Assembly: GCA_023548195.1 (NCBI GenBank)
Contig: JAJHZJ010000579.1
Coordinates: 1,905,346-1,969,345, forward strand
DNA length: 64,000 bases
Direction of reading: 5' to 3'
Origin: Bettongia penicillata ogilbyi
Lineage: Eukaryota > Chordata > Mammalia > Diprotodontia > Potoroidae
The number at the start of each line of letters is the position of its first letter. Within the stretch, counting starts at the first letter, position 1. This document shows positions 26,401 through 41,400 of this stretch, in pieces. The notes below the pieces were generated by a model. It made no database searches. It was given only the letters and a program-made list of their open reading frames with translations, and had not been told where the DNA came from. The translations under genes and the position numbers were made by a program.

Positions 26401-29400
26401 CACTGATTTGTTCAGAGGCAGGGCTGCCAGTAAGAACCAATTCATTCCTTTGCACATCTTTTGCCTTAACTAATTTCATTAATCGATCATTCTCTTGCAG
26501 CAAGACGTGATATTGCTCCTGCATTTTGCTTTTTTCACACTTGATATTTGAAATTTCTTGTCTTAAGCCATCAGTTTCAATCTTCAAACTATTCTGAATA
26601 GATGCAATTTCAGCTCTCAGTCCACACTGTATTGTCTCCATCTCAAGAATTAATTTCTCATTTTTTTCCTCAGCTAAGGCTAGCTTGCCTACATAATCTT
26701 CACGTTCTCTTGCAAAAGCTCCTTCCAAGTCTTTTAATTCATTATTTCTGTTTCCACAAAGACTATCAGTATGTTCACTTAAGATACATTCTAATTCTGT
26801 GTTCTTTTCCTCCATTAACTTGTAATTTTCTTTAAGAACTTCAAGTCCCTTTTCAGCTTCTTCACATCTCTTTAACCAAAGAAGCTGTTCCTCTTTGTTT
26901 CTATCAGAAAGCTCTGAAATATTTTTCTCCTTTTCAATTAAGCAGTTCGAAAAACTTAAATTTTTTTGTATCAAGTTCATTTTTTCTATATTTAAAATTG
27001 TATTAATTTCCTTGAGATTCCTATTTTCTTGGGTCAGTTTTTCAATTTCTTGCTTGTTTTCAAAAAGAACTGAATTAATTTCCTCTTTCTCAGAACTCAG
27101 GGTTTCAGATATCAACTGTAGCTCCTTTACTGACTCTTCAAGTAATCGGTTATTGATTTTTAAACCTTCAATCTCTGCTTGTCCGGATTCCTGTTGGTCA
27201 CTCATCATTTGAAACTGCTTATCCACAAAACTTTCCTGCATATGTTCTACTTTAATCAGATTTTCTGCCGTTTCACCTTTGATTTGCACCAACTCTTCAC
27301 AATGATTTTGTAAGTCTGAGTTCATCAGCTTTTGAGACTCTGTTGAAAGCTCAAATGAAGAAACTTCATGTTGTAAGACAGCTGTACTTTTTACACTCTG
27401 GTTTTCTAAATGTAATTTCATTTTCTGATCTCCCCCTTCTAAAGGTAGTCTGCCTTGAATTTCAAGTATATTTGTAAAAGAATCGCTCAAAACTGGCTGG
27501 TCTAAAATCAAAAGATCCCCACAGTGATCATCATTTGTCATTTGAGAAATGTCTTTGGATTTTATTAGACTATTGATCCTTTCATATTCTATACACAATT
27601 CTTCATAACGCTGATCTTTCCCCAGCATTTCACTGGACATTAACTGTAGTTTTTGTTTCAGATGTTCAACTTCCTCAGTTACCTGAACTATTTTCCAAGA
27701 GAGATTTTCTATTTCCTTTTTATATTTTTGATCTGAGCCTTCAGCTTTTAGCTGGAGTTCATCATAAGCTCTTTTCTGTGCTTCTAATTCTAAATTTTTT
27801 CCTTCTATTGCATTCTGAAGGTTTCTGATCTCCAACCCTAGGTTTTCTTTTTCAATTTCCATTATTTTGAAACTTTCACTGGCATCATGACTTTTCATCT
27901 GCTGAGTCTTCAGACATATTTCCAAATGATTCATTTTGCTTTCCAAGCCTTCCTTTTCCAATAAAAGCTGATTCAAAAGTTGTTCTTTCTCACTTTTCCA
28001 CTGAGAAAATAGAGTTGTCTCTTTTTTTAGTTCTTCACATTCCTTCTCCTTTAATTCCAAGGTACTCAGTAACCCTTCTAACTCTCTCTCTATTCTGCTT
28101 AATTTATCATTTAGCTGTCCAATATGATGTTCCCTTTTCTTCAGCAGATCTTGAGAACAATCCCTTTGCTTCTCTAGATCAGTCACTGCAAGCTTCAGTT
28201 TCTCCAGAGTCAAAGATTTTTCCTGTTGATTCATTTTTTCTTGAAGAGCTTTTAAAGCTTCCTCTTGAGTGGCATTCTTATCTAAAAAACATAATGCTTT
28301 TAATTAATTGTAATCTATGGGACAACAAATTTATATAAGTCAAGTTTACAGTGAATAACCAACTACCTATATACCTTTTTTAACCAATTTCAACGCATTA
28401 TTTAAGTTTACATACTTGAAGAGGGAAACTATTATTTATAGGAGATGAGGTAGTGAATTTTTTTCAGACAATACTGAAAATAACACCAGAATAAACATAC
28501 AGCAATCATTACTTTTCAATGTACTTTTCAAGCAATATTCTTTTTCAGCAAATTTAATTTTATAAATCACGGACAAAGAAACAAACAGATCATAGCAAAA
28601 CCAGGAAGGGATCACCCCTTTTCCTAATGCATATTGTTCCCATAATCTCTTCTATTTTTTTTTTAATGACTTGAAAGGTTTATACTGTCCCTGTCATTCT
28701 AAGAAAAACTGCTAGATTCACCTATAACTACTCAGACATATAGCATATGATTATCATAACATAGGGCACAGTGCCAGGCCTGGAATCAGGAAGACTCATC
28801 TGTATCAGATTCTACTAGCTCTGTGACCTTGGGCAAGTCATTTAATTCTATTTGCCTCAGTTTCCTCATCTGAAAAATGAGCTGGAAAAGGAAATGGAAA
28901 ACCACTACAGCATCTTTGCAAAGAAAATCCCAAATGAGGTCAGGAAGAGTCAGACACAACTGAAAAACAACAACAAAAATCTTAATATGTCACCTGAAAA
29001 TATAAACCAAATACAATGAGGGAAAACTCCTCTATCTGCCCCAAATCACCTATATTTTATAGCTAGGAAAAGAGTGGCAGGAGGCCTTTGATGCATCACA
29101 CCACTCCAGTCTATTTTTGGAAATGGTAATGGCAAACTACATTGACTTTCCCTTTTAGTTTTCAGGAAAACTGGAGATAATTGATATTTATACCAGCTGT
29201 TGTTTTGAAAACAGGGAAGATGAAAAGTTCTTTGAACAAATGAAATCATTTAAATTCAGAAGTTAGAAATAGTAAGTATTGTGAAATTCATAGAAAAATA
29301 TAACCCCTTAATCAGTAAATATGAGGTAATCAAATACAAATAAATATATATAAATAAGGTATGGCAAAAATACACACAAAAAATTAAACTACAAATTCAA

Positions 29401-32400
29401 TTGTGATTAAAGGAACATTATTTGGCTACAAAAATCATGCAATCAAATAAGAAATCTAAGAAAATGGTCATCAAGGGCTTGGGAAACAATACAGTTAAAT
29501 AAAAGTTGGTTATAAAGTGTTATACTGAAAATTAGAGTAAACTGAGGCACAAAGTTCTGAACACATTCAACTTATTGCTAAGCCTAGCAATTACAAATAA
29601 AAGGAGGTTCCCTGATACACAACAAGCCAGAAGACCCCTAATGAGGGGGATAGCTTTATTTTATAGATAAAGGGAAGAGCCTTTTCTGTAAAGATCCAGA
29701 ATAGAAGGCAACATCATAGATCAGGAAAACACTGTTATGGTTACAAAGCTTATAGCATCATAGATGGGAAAAACAATGATTAGTTATTACAATCTGGTAT
29801 AATGAAAAACATGACTAACTGGAAACTGGGAATTAGGACTAGAAACAACTCCTTCCTTCCATCCTGTCACTAAGGGAAGTTCATTGGTTGAGTCCATATG
29901 CAAGGAAAGTTTAGTGATAATGGACAAAATTTCCTTGGATAACAGACCAGATTCCTTGGCATTCACCTGCATCCTTCGAAGATAACAGATTTCTTCAATA
30001 CAAGAATAGAACAAGGATTAGCAGGAGAAGGACCTCAACTTTTAAACTTAGCTCAGACACAATGAATGATTTACAGGAAAGCTGGATTTCCAAACTTAAT
30101 TCTCAAATTATTGAAACATGACTAGGACAGTTAAAAAATGTCAAGCGTGATACAGAATGAAATCAATAAAAAACAGAATCAATTTTATTTTCCCAGTTTT
30201 CATAAGAAAAATTGTAACGAAAGATGAAATCAATCATCCTGGTATAACTAATTACACTTGAGACATAAAAAAACAGTATTGTGAGGAAAGTGATTTACTG
30301 ACAATATAGTTCTTACTGGAAGATTTTATCATTTTGTTTTCAACGAACTATAAATCAGTCATTTGGGGAGAGTTAATTTAAAATAATCCCAACTGTCATA
30401 ACATAAACTGTCAAAATAAATTACATGTAAAAATGTGTAACGAAAGTTTCATTCTCTTCCCTACTCCTAACCAAAAACAAAGGACATTATCCAAGGCAAA
30501 CTAACAATTTACTTCATCTTCAGGATATTCAAAAAAGGTCTATATCTTCTCTTAGTGAAAATAACAGTTTAGATACCAAATACTTAACAGTCATTCAACT
30601 TACCTTTCATTTCTTCTGCAAGATTCTGATTCTCCTTTAGATAATTTTTAGTTTTCTTGAGTTCTTCCTCCAGTTGGTAGATTTCTCTTGTTCTTTTATC
30701 TAACTGATGGCTAAAAAGTTGTTTTTCCTGCATCATTTCCTAAAATATTAATAATAAAACATAATTATACTCAAGGAAAAATATTCTAAAAGAAAATAAG
30801 AGATTAATTCTTAGTGACTAATAATGTCAGCATTGCAGAGTAAAATAACAGGTGCTATGTTGGTAAGATACTGGGATATGAAAATGTGACTAATAGATAC
30901 CAACTCAAAACTTTTAAGTTAAGCTCCTTAATGAAGGCAAACACCTTAATTTAAACATAAACATAAAATACTTTAAGAATAGAAAGGAAAGGTAGGTACA
31001 CAGCATGGTTTATGATGATAGGTCTTTTTCCATCTATATAATAGTACAGGAAAAAATGCTGGCTATTTGAGCTTTCTTTAGGGGATTCAAAGAATCCAGA
31101 TATAAAGGTGCTCAAAAGGCAAATACCAGAGGTACTCCTAAATACATATAAATCCCAAAATTACAGTGTAAAACATTGTTTTATGCTGCTTGTATTCATT
31201 TAGGAAAGAATAAAATTTAACAAAACTTGATGTAATGCTGTCCTCAGAACCTGTACATGGAAGTCACTAAATAAGTGAAATCACCACGTTATTTTAGTGC
31301 TTCATTAAATAAAAGCCCCTTGAGAACTATGGAAAGGCAGGCACACAAATTCGCAGGTCATAAAGACTTTGAATTATTCTAATAATTACTAAAAAATAAT
31401 TTGGAATTAAGAAATAAAAGCATCCAAAGTATTCATACCCTTTGAACCCGAGATTCTACCGTTAGGAATCCAAGGAGACCAAATACAGAAGGGCCTATTA
31501 TACGTCAAAACATTTATAGCAGCAATTTGATGTCAGCAAAGTACTGAGAATGAAGGGAGTGCCACTATAATGAGGAACGTCTAAAAAAATTGTGGCATAT
31601 GAATAACGGAAATAGGAAAACTACATACACAAGGACTACCATAAAAAACTCAAAAAAAAAATCATAAAAACCAACTTAATACTGTATAGTTATATATGAA
31701 TTTTATCCAGAAGAATAAACCTCTACTTTTCTCTAGACACATAACAATTTTTATAATGAATATTTTATGATGAAATCTTGTGAATTTTTCGAAAATCTAC
31801 CACAAAAGTCTATGTATAAGATGCAATGTACACTAATGGATAAGAGCTGCCTCCAGCATCAGCAAGATAAAGGTTCAAATCACATTTACGACACATATTG
31901 ACTGTGTAACAATGATTAATTAACGCAACTAAAAAGGACTATAAAGGCAGCTATAAAGGACTGAGTTAAAGAAGTAGTCATTATGTATAATGATAGATAA
32001 CCAAACCAGAGGTCCCCACACTGATAAAAATGAAAAATGCAGGGCTGTTGCTGTTTTGGGTTTTTTAAGTATGGCAGTGGGTTGACCAATGGAATGGATT
32101 AGGCACAGAACATACAATAGTAAATGACCACAGTAAACTAGCATTTTATAAACCCAAAGGTCCAAACTACTAGGGCAAGAACTCACTATTTGATAAAAAT
32201 TGCTGGGAAAAGTAGAAAGCATCCTGGCAGAAACTAGGCATTGACCAACATCTCACACTGTATACCAAGATAAGGTTAAAATGGGTACATAACTTGAACA
32301 TTAAGGGTGATATAAGCAAATTAGGGGAACATGGGAGAAAAAAACTACCTGTCAGATCTATAAAGAAAAAGTTCATGACTAAACAAGAAATACAGAGGAT

Positions 32401-35400
32401 CACAGGAGGTAAAATGGCTAATTTTAATTACATTAGATTTAAAAAGGGTTTGCACTAAAAAAATTAAATTTAAAATGCATCCAAAATTAGAAGGAAAGCA
32501 AAAAACTAGGAAAAAAAAATTGTAGCAAGTAAAGTTCTCATTCCCCAAATATAATGGAAACAAATTTTTATGAGAGGCATTTCTCAATTGTTAATTGGTA
32601 AAAGGATATGAGTTTTCAGAAGAAAAATAATCAGTGTAATCAATAGTTGTATGAAAAAATACGCTAAATCACTAAAAATTTAAGGAAATGGAAATTAAAA
32701 CAACTCTGAGGCACCATCTCACATTCATCAGGTTGACCAAGATGATAGAAAAGGTAAATGAGATGCTAAAGGGGATATGGAATACACGGCAGGTGGAGCT
32801 GCAAACTAGTTCAACCATTCTGAAGAACAATTTGTAATTATTCCCAAAGGGCTATAAAACTGTGCGTAGGCCTTGACCCACCAATACCACCACCAGGTCC
32901 AAAGAAATCAAAGGAAAAGGAAAAGAACCCATGTGAACAAAAATATTTATAGCAGGTCCTTTTGTGGTGGCAAAGAAATGGAACTTGAGGGGATGTCCAC
33001 CAACTGGGGAATCGCTACATATGTATGTGTGTGTTTGTGTGTGACTGTGATGGAATACTATCATATTATAAGAATCAATATGGTAACTTCCAGAAAACCT
33101 AGGAAGATTTACATGAACTGATACAAAGTGAAGTGATCAAAACTAGGAGAACACTCTACACAGCAGTAGCAATACTGTGTGATGATCAACTGTTAATGAC
33201 TTAGTTATATAATCTTAGCAATACAACGATCCATGATAATACCAAAGGACTCATGATAAAGAATGCTATCCATCTTCAGAAAAGAATTGATAAACTATGT
33301 GCAGATTGAAGCTTATTTTCTTTCACTTTCTCTTTTTTTGTACTTTTTTCCCCTCCTTGCAACAAGGCAAATGTGAGAATGATTTCAATGACTTCATATT
33401 TATAATGAGTATACTATTTCGTGGATGAGGGAAGAGGTTGTCGGGAGAGAGGAAATTCTGAGCTAGAAATAAAATGAGTCCATTTGAGAAAAATGCTATG
33501 TTAACCAAGAAACATATAATTAATTACTCTAACAAGGAAGTGTAGATATGGATTTTATTTCTGTATGATAACCTTGGTTTATGGTGCCCAAGTGGTAAGA
33601 ATTGGCTTATATCACCACGAAAGAAAAAGAACCAAATACTTCATTTACTTAAGGTAAATATACTTTCCATGTTTCTTTATAATGATGCTTAGTTTTTCAA
33701 TTACTTTTTACTATTTATTTTCTGATAGGATTTTTCGCAATTACATATCAGGACAATTTTTAGCATTCATTTTTACAAAATTTTGAGTTCCAAAATTTTC
33801 TCCCCTCTCCAAAAAAAGGTAGGCAATTTGATGTAAGTTATACATGTGCTATCGTGTAAAACATAATTCCATGTTAGTCACAGTTGTGAAAAAGAATAAA
33901 AAAAAACTATGAAAAAGAATAAAGTGAAAAAATTATGCCTTAATCTGCATTCACAGTCCATCAGCTCTTTATCTGGATGTAGATCACATTTTCCTTCCTG
34001 AGTCCTTTGTACTTGGATCATTGTGTTGCTGAGAAGAGCGGAGTCATTCATAGTGGATCATCATACAATGTTGCTGATATTGTGTACATTTTCCTGGTTC
34101 TGCTCATTTCACTTTGTATTAGTTTGTACATGCCTTTTCAGGTTTTTCTGAAATGTGCCCATTTATCATTTCTTATTGCACAACTGCATTCCATTAGATT
34201 CACTGAGCAAAGCTTGTTCAGCCATTCCCCAACTGATGGGCATCACCTCTGTTTCCAATATTTTGCCACCATGAAAAGGACTGTTACAAATATTTTTGCA
34301 TATGTAAAGCCTTTTCTCTTTTTTATGGTATCTTTGACATACAAACCTAGCAGCAGTTTTGTTGGATCAAAGGGTATGCACAATTTTATGCACCTTTGGG
34401 AATAGTTCCAAATTGCTCTACAGAATGGTTGGATCAGTTCACAACTCCACCAAAAATGCATTAGTCTTGATTTTCCCATTATCTCTTCCAGCATTATTTT
34501 CCTTTTCTGTCATATTAGCCAATCTGATGGGTGTGATATGTTACCTCAGTCATTTTAATTTGAAATTCTCTAATCAAAAGTGATTTAGAGAACTTCTTCA
34601 TATGCCTATAGATAGCTTTGATTTCTCAATCTGAAAACTACCTGTTCATACCCTTTCACCATTTAGCAATTGAGGAATGGCTTATACTCTTATAAATTTG
34701 ATTCAGTTCTCTAACTATCTTGAGTAATGAGGTCATTATCAGAAAAACTTGCTGTAACGATTATTTCACAGCTTTCTGCATTTCTTCTAATCTTGGATGC
34801 ACTGGGTTGATTTGTGCAAAAGCTTTTCAATTTTCTTTTCCCATTTTACCCTTTTATGTTTCCCTTGGATCTTGATACTGGAAATCAGCTTTTTTGTTCA
34901 ATTCTGGTCTTCTTATGAAAGTGCTGAAATCCTTCTATTTCACTGAATGACCAATTTTTCCGTTGAAGTATTATGCTCAATTTTGTCACATAGGTGATTC
35001 TTGGTGGTAGTCCTAGCTCCTCTGACTTCTAAAATATGTTCCGTGACCTCCAGCCTTTTAATGTTGCACCTGGCAAGTTCTATGTGATTCTGATTGGGAC
35101 TGCCTGATGCTTTCTGGCCACTTGCAGAACTTTTTTCCCTGACCTGATAGTTCTGTAATTTGGCTGTGTTGTTTCTTAGAATTTTTATGTTGGGATCAGT
35201 TCGCTGAAATAATTGGTGAATTTTTTCAATGTCTATTTTTCCCTCTGGTTCCATATCAGGGCATTTTTCCTTGATAATTTCTTGAAAGATACTGTCTAGG
35301 TCCTTCTGGTTACAGCTTTCAGGTAGTCCAATGATTCTGTCATAGCTTCTCCTGGATTTACTTTCCAGGTCAGTTGCTTTCCGAATGAGGTATTTTATTT

Positions 35401-38400
35401 TACATTTTCTTCTACTTTTCATTCTTTTTGAATTTGATTGATTCTCGATGTCTCTCAGAGTCATTAGCATCTACTTGCCCAATTCTAACTTTTGAGGAGT
35501 TGTTATCCTCAGTTAACTTTTGCACTTTTCCATTTGGACAATTCTACCTTTTAAGCAGTTGTCTTCTTTTTCCAGGCCATCGATTCTTTTTGCAAAATTC
35601 CCTTGCAACACTCTCATTTCTTTTCCCAATTTTTCTTCTACTTCTCTCATATGATTTTTAAGCTCCTTTTTGAGCTCTTCCATGAGTTCTTTCTGGACAC
35701 CTGAGACCATTTCCCATTTTCCTTTGGAGCTGTGCCCACAGGTGTTTTGTCCCTACTATTGTACCGTGACTTTGTGTCTTGATCTTTCCTGTCATCATAA
35801 TAATTTTCTATGGTCAGATTCTTTTGTTGCTGGTTTTTGGTCATCTTTTTTGATGCTGAGCTCTGCTCCTGGGGTGGAAAGGACACTGTCTCAGTCTTCC
35901 TGTGCAACAGAGCACAGGTCCTGTTTACACAATGCTGCTCTGATGTCGTATTGAAGGGCTGTGGTGGGGGATGACTAGTGCTGCTGGAGGCCGTTAAGGG
36001 TCTGGCAGCTTACCTAATGCTGGTGTCTGGTACTTGCTGAGGAAGGTGAGGTGTTTCAATATTTCCTCCAGGCTATGCTGGAGCATGTGCTGGGGCCTGT
36101 TTGCTTAGATACCTATAGGGTTGATGTCCACCTGTTTCCCTGGGGCTGTAGTGAAGCATATGGAGGTATGGCCAATGGAAGTTACCTGTTTGCCCAGGGC
36201 TATGCTAAAGCACATGGGGGTTACTGGAGCCAGTCTGCCAGGTCCCCTTCACCATGCTAAGATACCTGAGGGATCCTGGTGTTGGCATCTGCCTGCTTTA
36301 CCATATCAGGGCTCAGGACCTACCACTGGTTTGCTGAGGTGGGGCTTGCTCCTAATTTGCTGAGATGCTTCCTGTCTTGCACTGCTCTCACCTTTTACCT
36401 GAGACAGACTTTTCTTGCCAATCTTTCAAGTTTCTTAGACTAAAAGATTGTTTCACCCTATCCTTTTCGCTGCTTGTGCTGTTCCATGATTTGTTTTGGG
36501 GCACTGTTTTTATGCTTGTTTGGACATGAATATGGGAGAGTTACAGAGATTTACTGCTTACTCTGACATCTTGCCTCTAGGGTTTTATAATCAAGTTGGA
36601 AAGAAAAGAGAGGTACTAGTGAAATAGTTAAACTAAGTTTTACCTTGTTAGCAACTGCACTTTAAATAGCTCACCAAGACCATACTTAAAAATGAAATGA
36701 AACTAATTCTTAAAAAAAAAAAAATACAAATACTGCCCTCCCCCCCAATACCCAACTACACTATTAGATAACAGATGGTGCTGGCAACACTATGTTGGAA
36801 TACTGCCTTCAATTATCAGCCTAGTTACTACTAGCAGATGGGTACCAATGTAAGAAAGCCAAATGCAAGAAAAGAGAGGACTAGGGAGAAATACTTGGAA
36901 TCTTACTGGCAGCTGTCTCTTCGTGTATATATTTTTAATTTTGTTACTCAGATGGAATCTGATCTGACTTTAATCTTTTGTTTCCCAGTCTCTGTCCTTT
37001 TATTCACCAAAATGATACTACAATAAATTCAGCCTCTCTCAGGGATGAAGTATCAACTTAGACTGTCAAGATTATCTAGTTGATGATATTTCTAAGGAAA
37101 AATTAGAATTTCACAAATAATTAGGAAAGTATAGTTGCATAGGAATTTTCACAAATAATATCTCTAAACTGAGAAAATCAATATTCCTTATTAAATCCAA
37201 CATTTAAATATTAGCCAGGCCTCTCTGATTAATGGTAAGAATAACTGGATAATCCAGTTGTTAAACAGAGCTTGAAGTTTTGTCAAACTATAGACTAAAT
37301 AATATTTGTGCGATAACTTCTTATCCTAAAATACAAATATAACAAATATTATCTGTTCCAAAGGCCGCGACAGGAATGGGGAGGAAGAGAATCTTTGAAG
37401 TGAACATATTTGGAAAAGCTAACATATTAATGCACAAAGAATTTTACCTGCATCCATATTTTCAAAACATTTTGTTGAAAAAAGTCAATCTCAAACAAGA
37501 TCATTTCATCTCGAGTTCTCCCTCCTCTGGAATTACCTCACCAAACTCTTGTTTATAAGAAGCATAAGGTTAATCTTGGGACCAATAATCTAATAAGGAT
37601 GTACAGTTGCTACAAAATTCAAGAATTTTAAAAGGGCAAGATTAACAAAAATGAACATCTGAAAATGCAATTTCAGGCTGGCATCCATAAGCAATTAGTT
37701 TCACTGTGGCTGCAGCTACTTTAGACTTGATTGGATAGCTTGTCAATAACAATGAGATAAGTATACAAGGATATATTCTCCTAGGCATCCTCATATAATT
37801 TGAAAAACTGAGTACTATCCTGGAAAAACACAATAAAAATCCCTATAATTACGTGCCAACACTAGTATTCAGCAAGCAAAACCACCCAGAACCAACTATT
37901 TTTAGGAGAAACAAGGGAATCATCATTTCCTAAGGCTAAAGAAGACAAATTTTAGTTTCTATTTGGTACTTCTCAGCTCCATCCATGAATAAAATTTAAT
38001 GTCTCCTGATGGAGAAAGTCTGCATCATCATGGAAATGGTGATTGGAAGGGTTATTTTTCTTCCTATGTATCTCACCCATCCTTATGTGCCAAAACAAAC
38101 TCCTCAGAGTACTTAGTCATTCAGTTTTCCATGCCTGGAAAAGACCCCAGGCAAATGTTCATAGATTTGGATTGTCAACATGATAGCATTTTACTGCACT
38201 ACATCATAATGCTACTGAGTTGGCACTGCAACCTGGTTGAATAGTTATTTCTGTATTATATCTGATTTGATACTACAGGGTAACTTTATCCATGATTAGA
38301 CCACTAAGTTACATTTCTAGTATTGGTTACTTATTGTAAGTACCATATTAATTTACTCAACTGGGACAAGAAAGTGTTCAGTACACCTTTAATACTATTT

Positions 38401-41400
38401 CTGTATCCAAAAATCTATAAGTATATTAAACTTTACACAACTAAGAATTAGATACAATTTAAAATGCAATTACCAAGATCAAAAGGACAGAAAGTCATTC
38501 AGCACTTAAAACATTTACTCTATGTAAAATATGCCTCACTTCCACATAATTTTTATAGGTACAAGTAAAAATGAACATTAGTAGCTATGGTGGCAAAAAC
38601 CAAGAGGCATAATAGCTGTTAAAGCAAACAAACAAAACTTATCAAATCATTTTTTCAATCTCAAACCACAAAGAACAATTAATGTCACCAATCTCCCCCA
38701 AATCCTACATCCTTACATAAGAAAACAATGTTTAATTATCATGTAAGATTTGGACTTGGTTTTATAAGTGGCTTTTTCTTAGACATTAGAAACACCTCTG
38801 AATTGGTTCAGGATAAGAAAATCTATGAATTAGAGCATAATTGTGGTTAGCTACTCTACAGCTGTATCTACATCATAAAATCATAATATCTTAGGCAAGT
38901 TAAGATGCAAAAAAGAATCTAAAAAAATCCTGCAAGAATGCCTAGACTGCCATCATGATTTGGCCAAGCTGACAAATTTTATAAGTGTTTTAACCATCCT
39001 AATCAATCGATTGTTTTTACAAAATGTTTTCACCAGCAGCCAGTAACATCACATGAGAACTGGCTCAAAATACAGCTCACAGAGGACGCTGTTCAGTGCC
39101 AGTCCGCCTGTAGCTATGTCAGCAGAAGCATCTGTTAGTAGATCCCCCTGGCCAAAAGGCAAACATTTGTTTTCCTGAAACAAACACTTCCATTTCAAAA
39201 TGTTTGCTAATAAAATCAACGTTTGATTTGAAGTTTTCTCTACTTGGACTTTGGCAGCTTTTACATTTACTTCTCCAAACAGAATACTCTTCAGAAACCA
39301 TTTATTTCTACCCTAACATTATATTTCTTGAACACAGATTTCAAAGTTTTCTTTAAAATGTCTGTTTCGTAGCTTTAAATTCCATATATTCTCAACAATC
39401 AAAAATCAGTAAAAATAGGGAAAAATCTTGCTTGCTAAAACAAAGTACCTTAACTATCGTTTAGTTTAGTTAGAAAACTGAATTCTCTTCAAAATCATTT
39501 AATAGGTAAAAATAATGGCTAACATTTACATGGTACTTACTATGTGCCAGGCACTGGTCTAAGTGCTTTATAATTGTTATCATCATTTTACAGATAAGGA
39601 AACTGAGGCAAATAGAAGAAAAGTGTGACTCATCCAGGGTCACACATTAATGAGTATAGTGTCACAGAACACACGTGAACTCAGTTCTTCCTGACTCCAG
39701 GCCCAGAACTCCATCTACTGTGCCATGAAGCTTCCAGAAATTCTTTAATAGAGGGGAAAAAAAGTGCTATTCTTTTAAAAACTTACGGAAGTGACTGTTG
39801 AAAAATGAAAACAAATAAATAAATTTATAAAAAAGTGCCCTTCTGCTGTTCCTTTCCTTCAAAAATGTTTTTAACCATTTCAATACTGATTCTCAGTTCT
39901 CTTCAAATAGCATCAGTTTATTAACTGCCTCCAAATTAATAATGCCACAAAACAAAACTCCCAAGTCTCCCGAATAAAACCAATGAGTTATAAATTAAAA
40001 AGTATGTCAATAGAAAATCATGCCTAGGAAAAACACATTGAGTTGTTCCTAATACACATGCCATTGAGAATCCTTCTACTGACCAAGCTTATAACATACA
40101 GAAAGCCATGCTGACACTGGAGAAATGATACTTATACTGAACACTAAGGTTAAATTCTTGCACTGTATAAACCATAAGGAGTTTACTTTAATTCAAGTTT
40201 TAACAGTGAAATTTCATGCAAAACAATGTTTACAGACATAAGCCAATGTTCCATTTATATCTATGAGGATTCCATTCAACTGAATTCAATAAAACATTAA
40301 ATCCTACTATATGCAAGGAACTTTGTACAAAAATAAATGGCACAGTCTTTGCTCTTTAAGAGCTGGTATATGGATAAGTACAAAATAATCCAAGGAAGGA
40401 GAAGGCCTTTAGTAACAAGAGGGTCCATGTAAGCTTCAAAGAGGAAGTTGTACCCAAAGAGTGCCTTAATCTATAAAGGGACTTTGAAAAGGAACTCAAT
40501 AACATGGTTCTTCTATTCGACAAGTGAAATAAGAGTTCCTGGAATTTTTGTTACTTTGTACGAGTTTTTATCTTTTATATTTACAAATTTCCTGTTTATC
40601 TCCCTCCTCAAAGGCTCACATACTTAATATTAACAAGATATTTATGCTCTTTTAATGCAAGTTACGTATTTCTATAATTTTTATAGTACATTAGTAATTT
40701 TTCCAAGGACATGGGATGCGTACATATTTGGTAAACTTAATGTGCTACTTTTTGCTTGAAAACATATAACCCATAGTTCTAAGATAAAAAAAAAATAAAT
40801 GCGAAAAAAAATGCTGCCCCCAACAAAGGCAGCTGTAGAGAATCATGCAAACACCCATCATTGACACACCCCCATCTGCTGTATGATGCATGACAACAGT
40901 TACTTCTCACTTACCTCCATGCTCCTCCTCAGTTCATTTTCCTTCGTCTGACTTGTCTGCAATGCTTGCTCAGTTCTACAGAGCTTCTGCTTAAACTCAT
41001 CTGAATTTCTCTCCAGTTGCTGTTTCACTGCTACCATCTAGCCAAGAGAAGAGCATATTCAATTCTTTTCCTTCCTTCCTGACAAATAATACATATAACA
41101 TTTTCCATGATATTTAATTCTTGAGTGGCTGAAAGAAAAAAATTACCTTGGAAAGCATGACAACAAAACGAGAAAACCTGTAAGTTAGAAGGGACCTTAA
41201 AATCCACTTAATCTAGTCTGTACCTGAATAATAATCTCCAATGACATTATCAACAACTGTCTGATGGCTCTGATGAAGACCTCTAATAGGAAGTCACTGA
41301 CTCCAGAAGCACCTCATTTTATTTTTAAATAGCCTTCATTCCAAGAAAGCTTTCAACTCAAATATATCACATAGTTTATGTCAAATTCACATATTCAATA

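Noticed and set aside
18264..28281. Another long coiled-coil protein (myosin, golgin, CENP-E)
   Set aside because: Exon order, splice phases and specific stretches such as DEYLDKYCSLL and RRTSPRLAAQKL fit CENPF only.
29560..30010. Possible solitary LTR of an endogenous retrovirus
   Set aside because: No TG...CA ends, paired LTR, polyadenylation layout or retroviral coding sequence could be shown.
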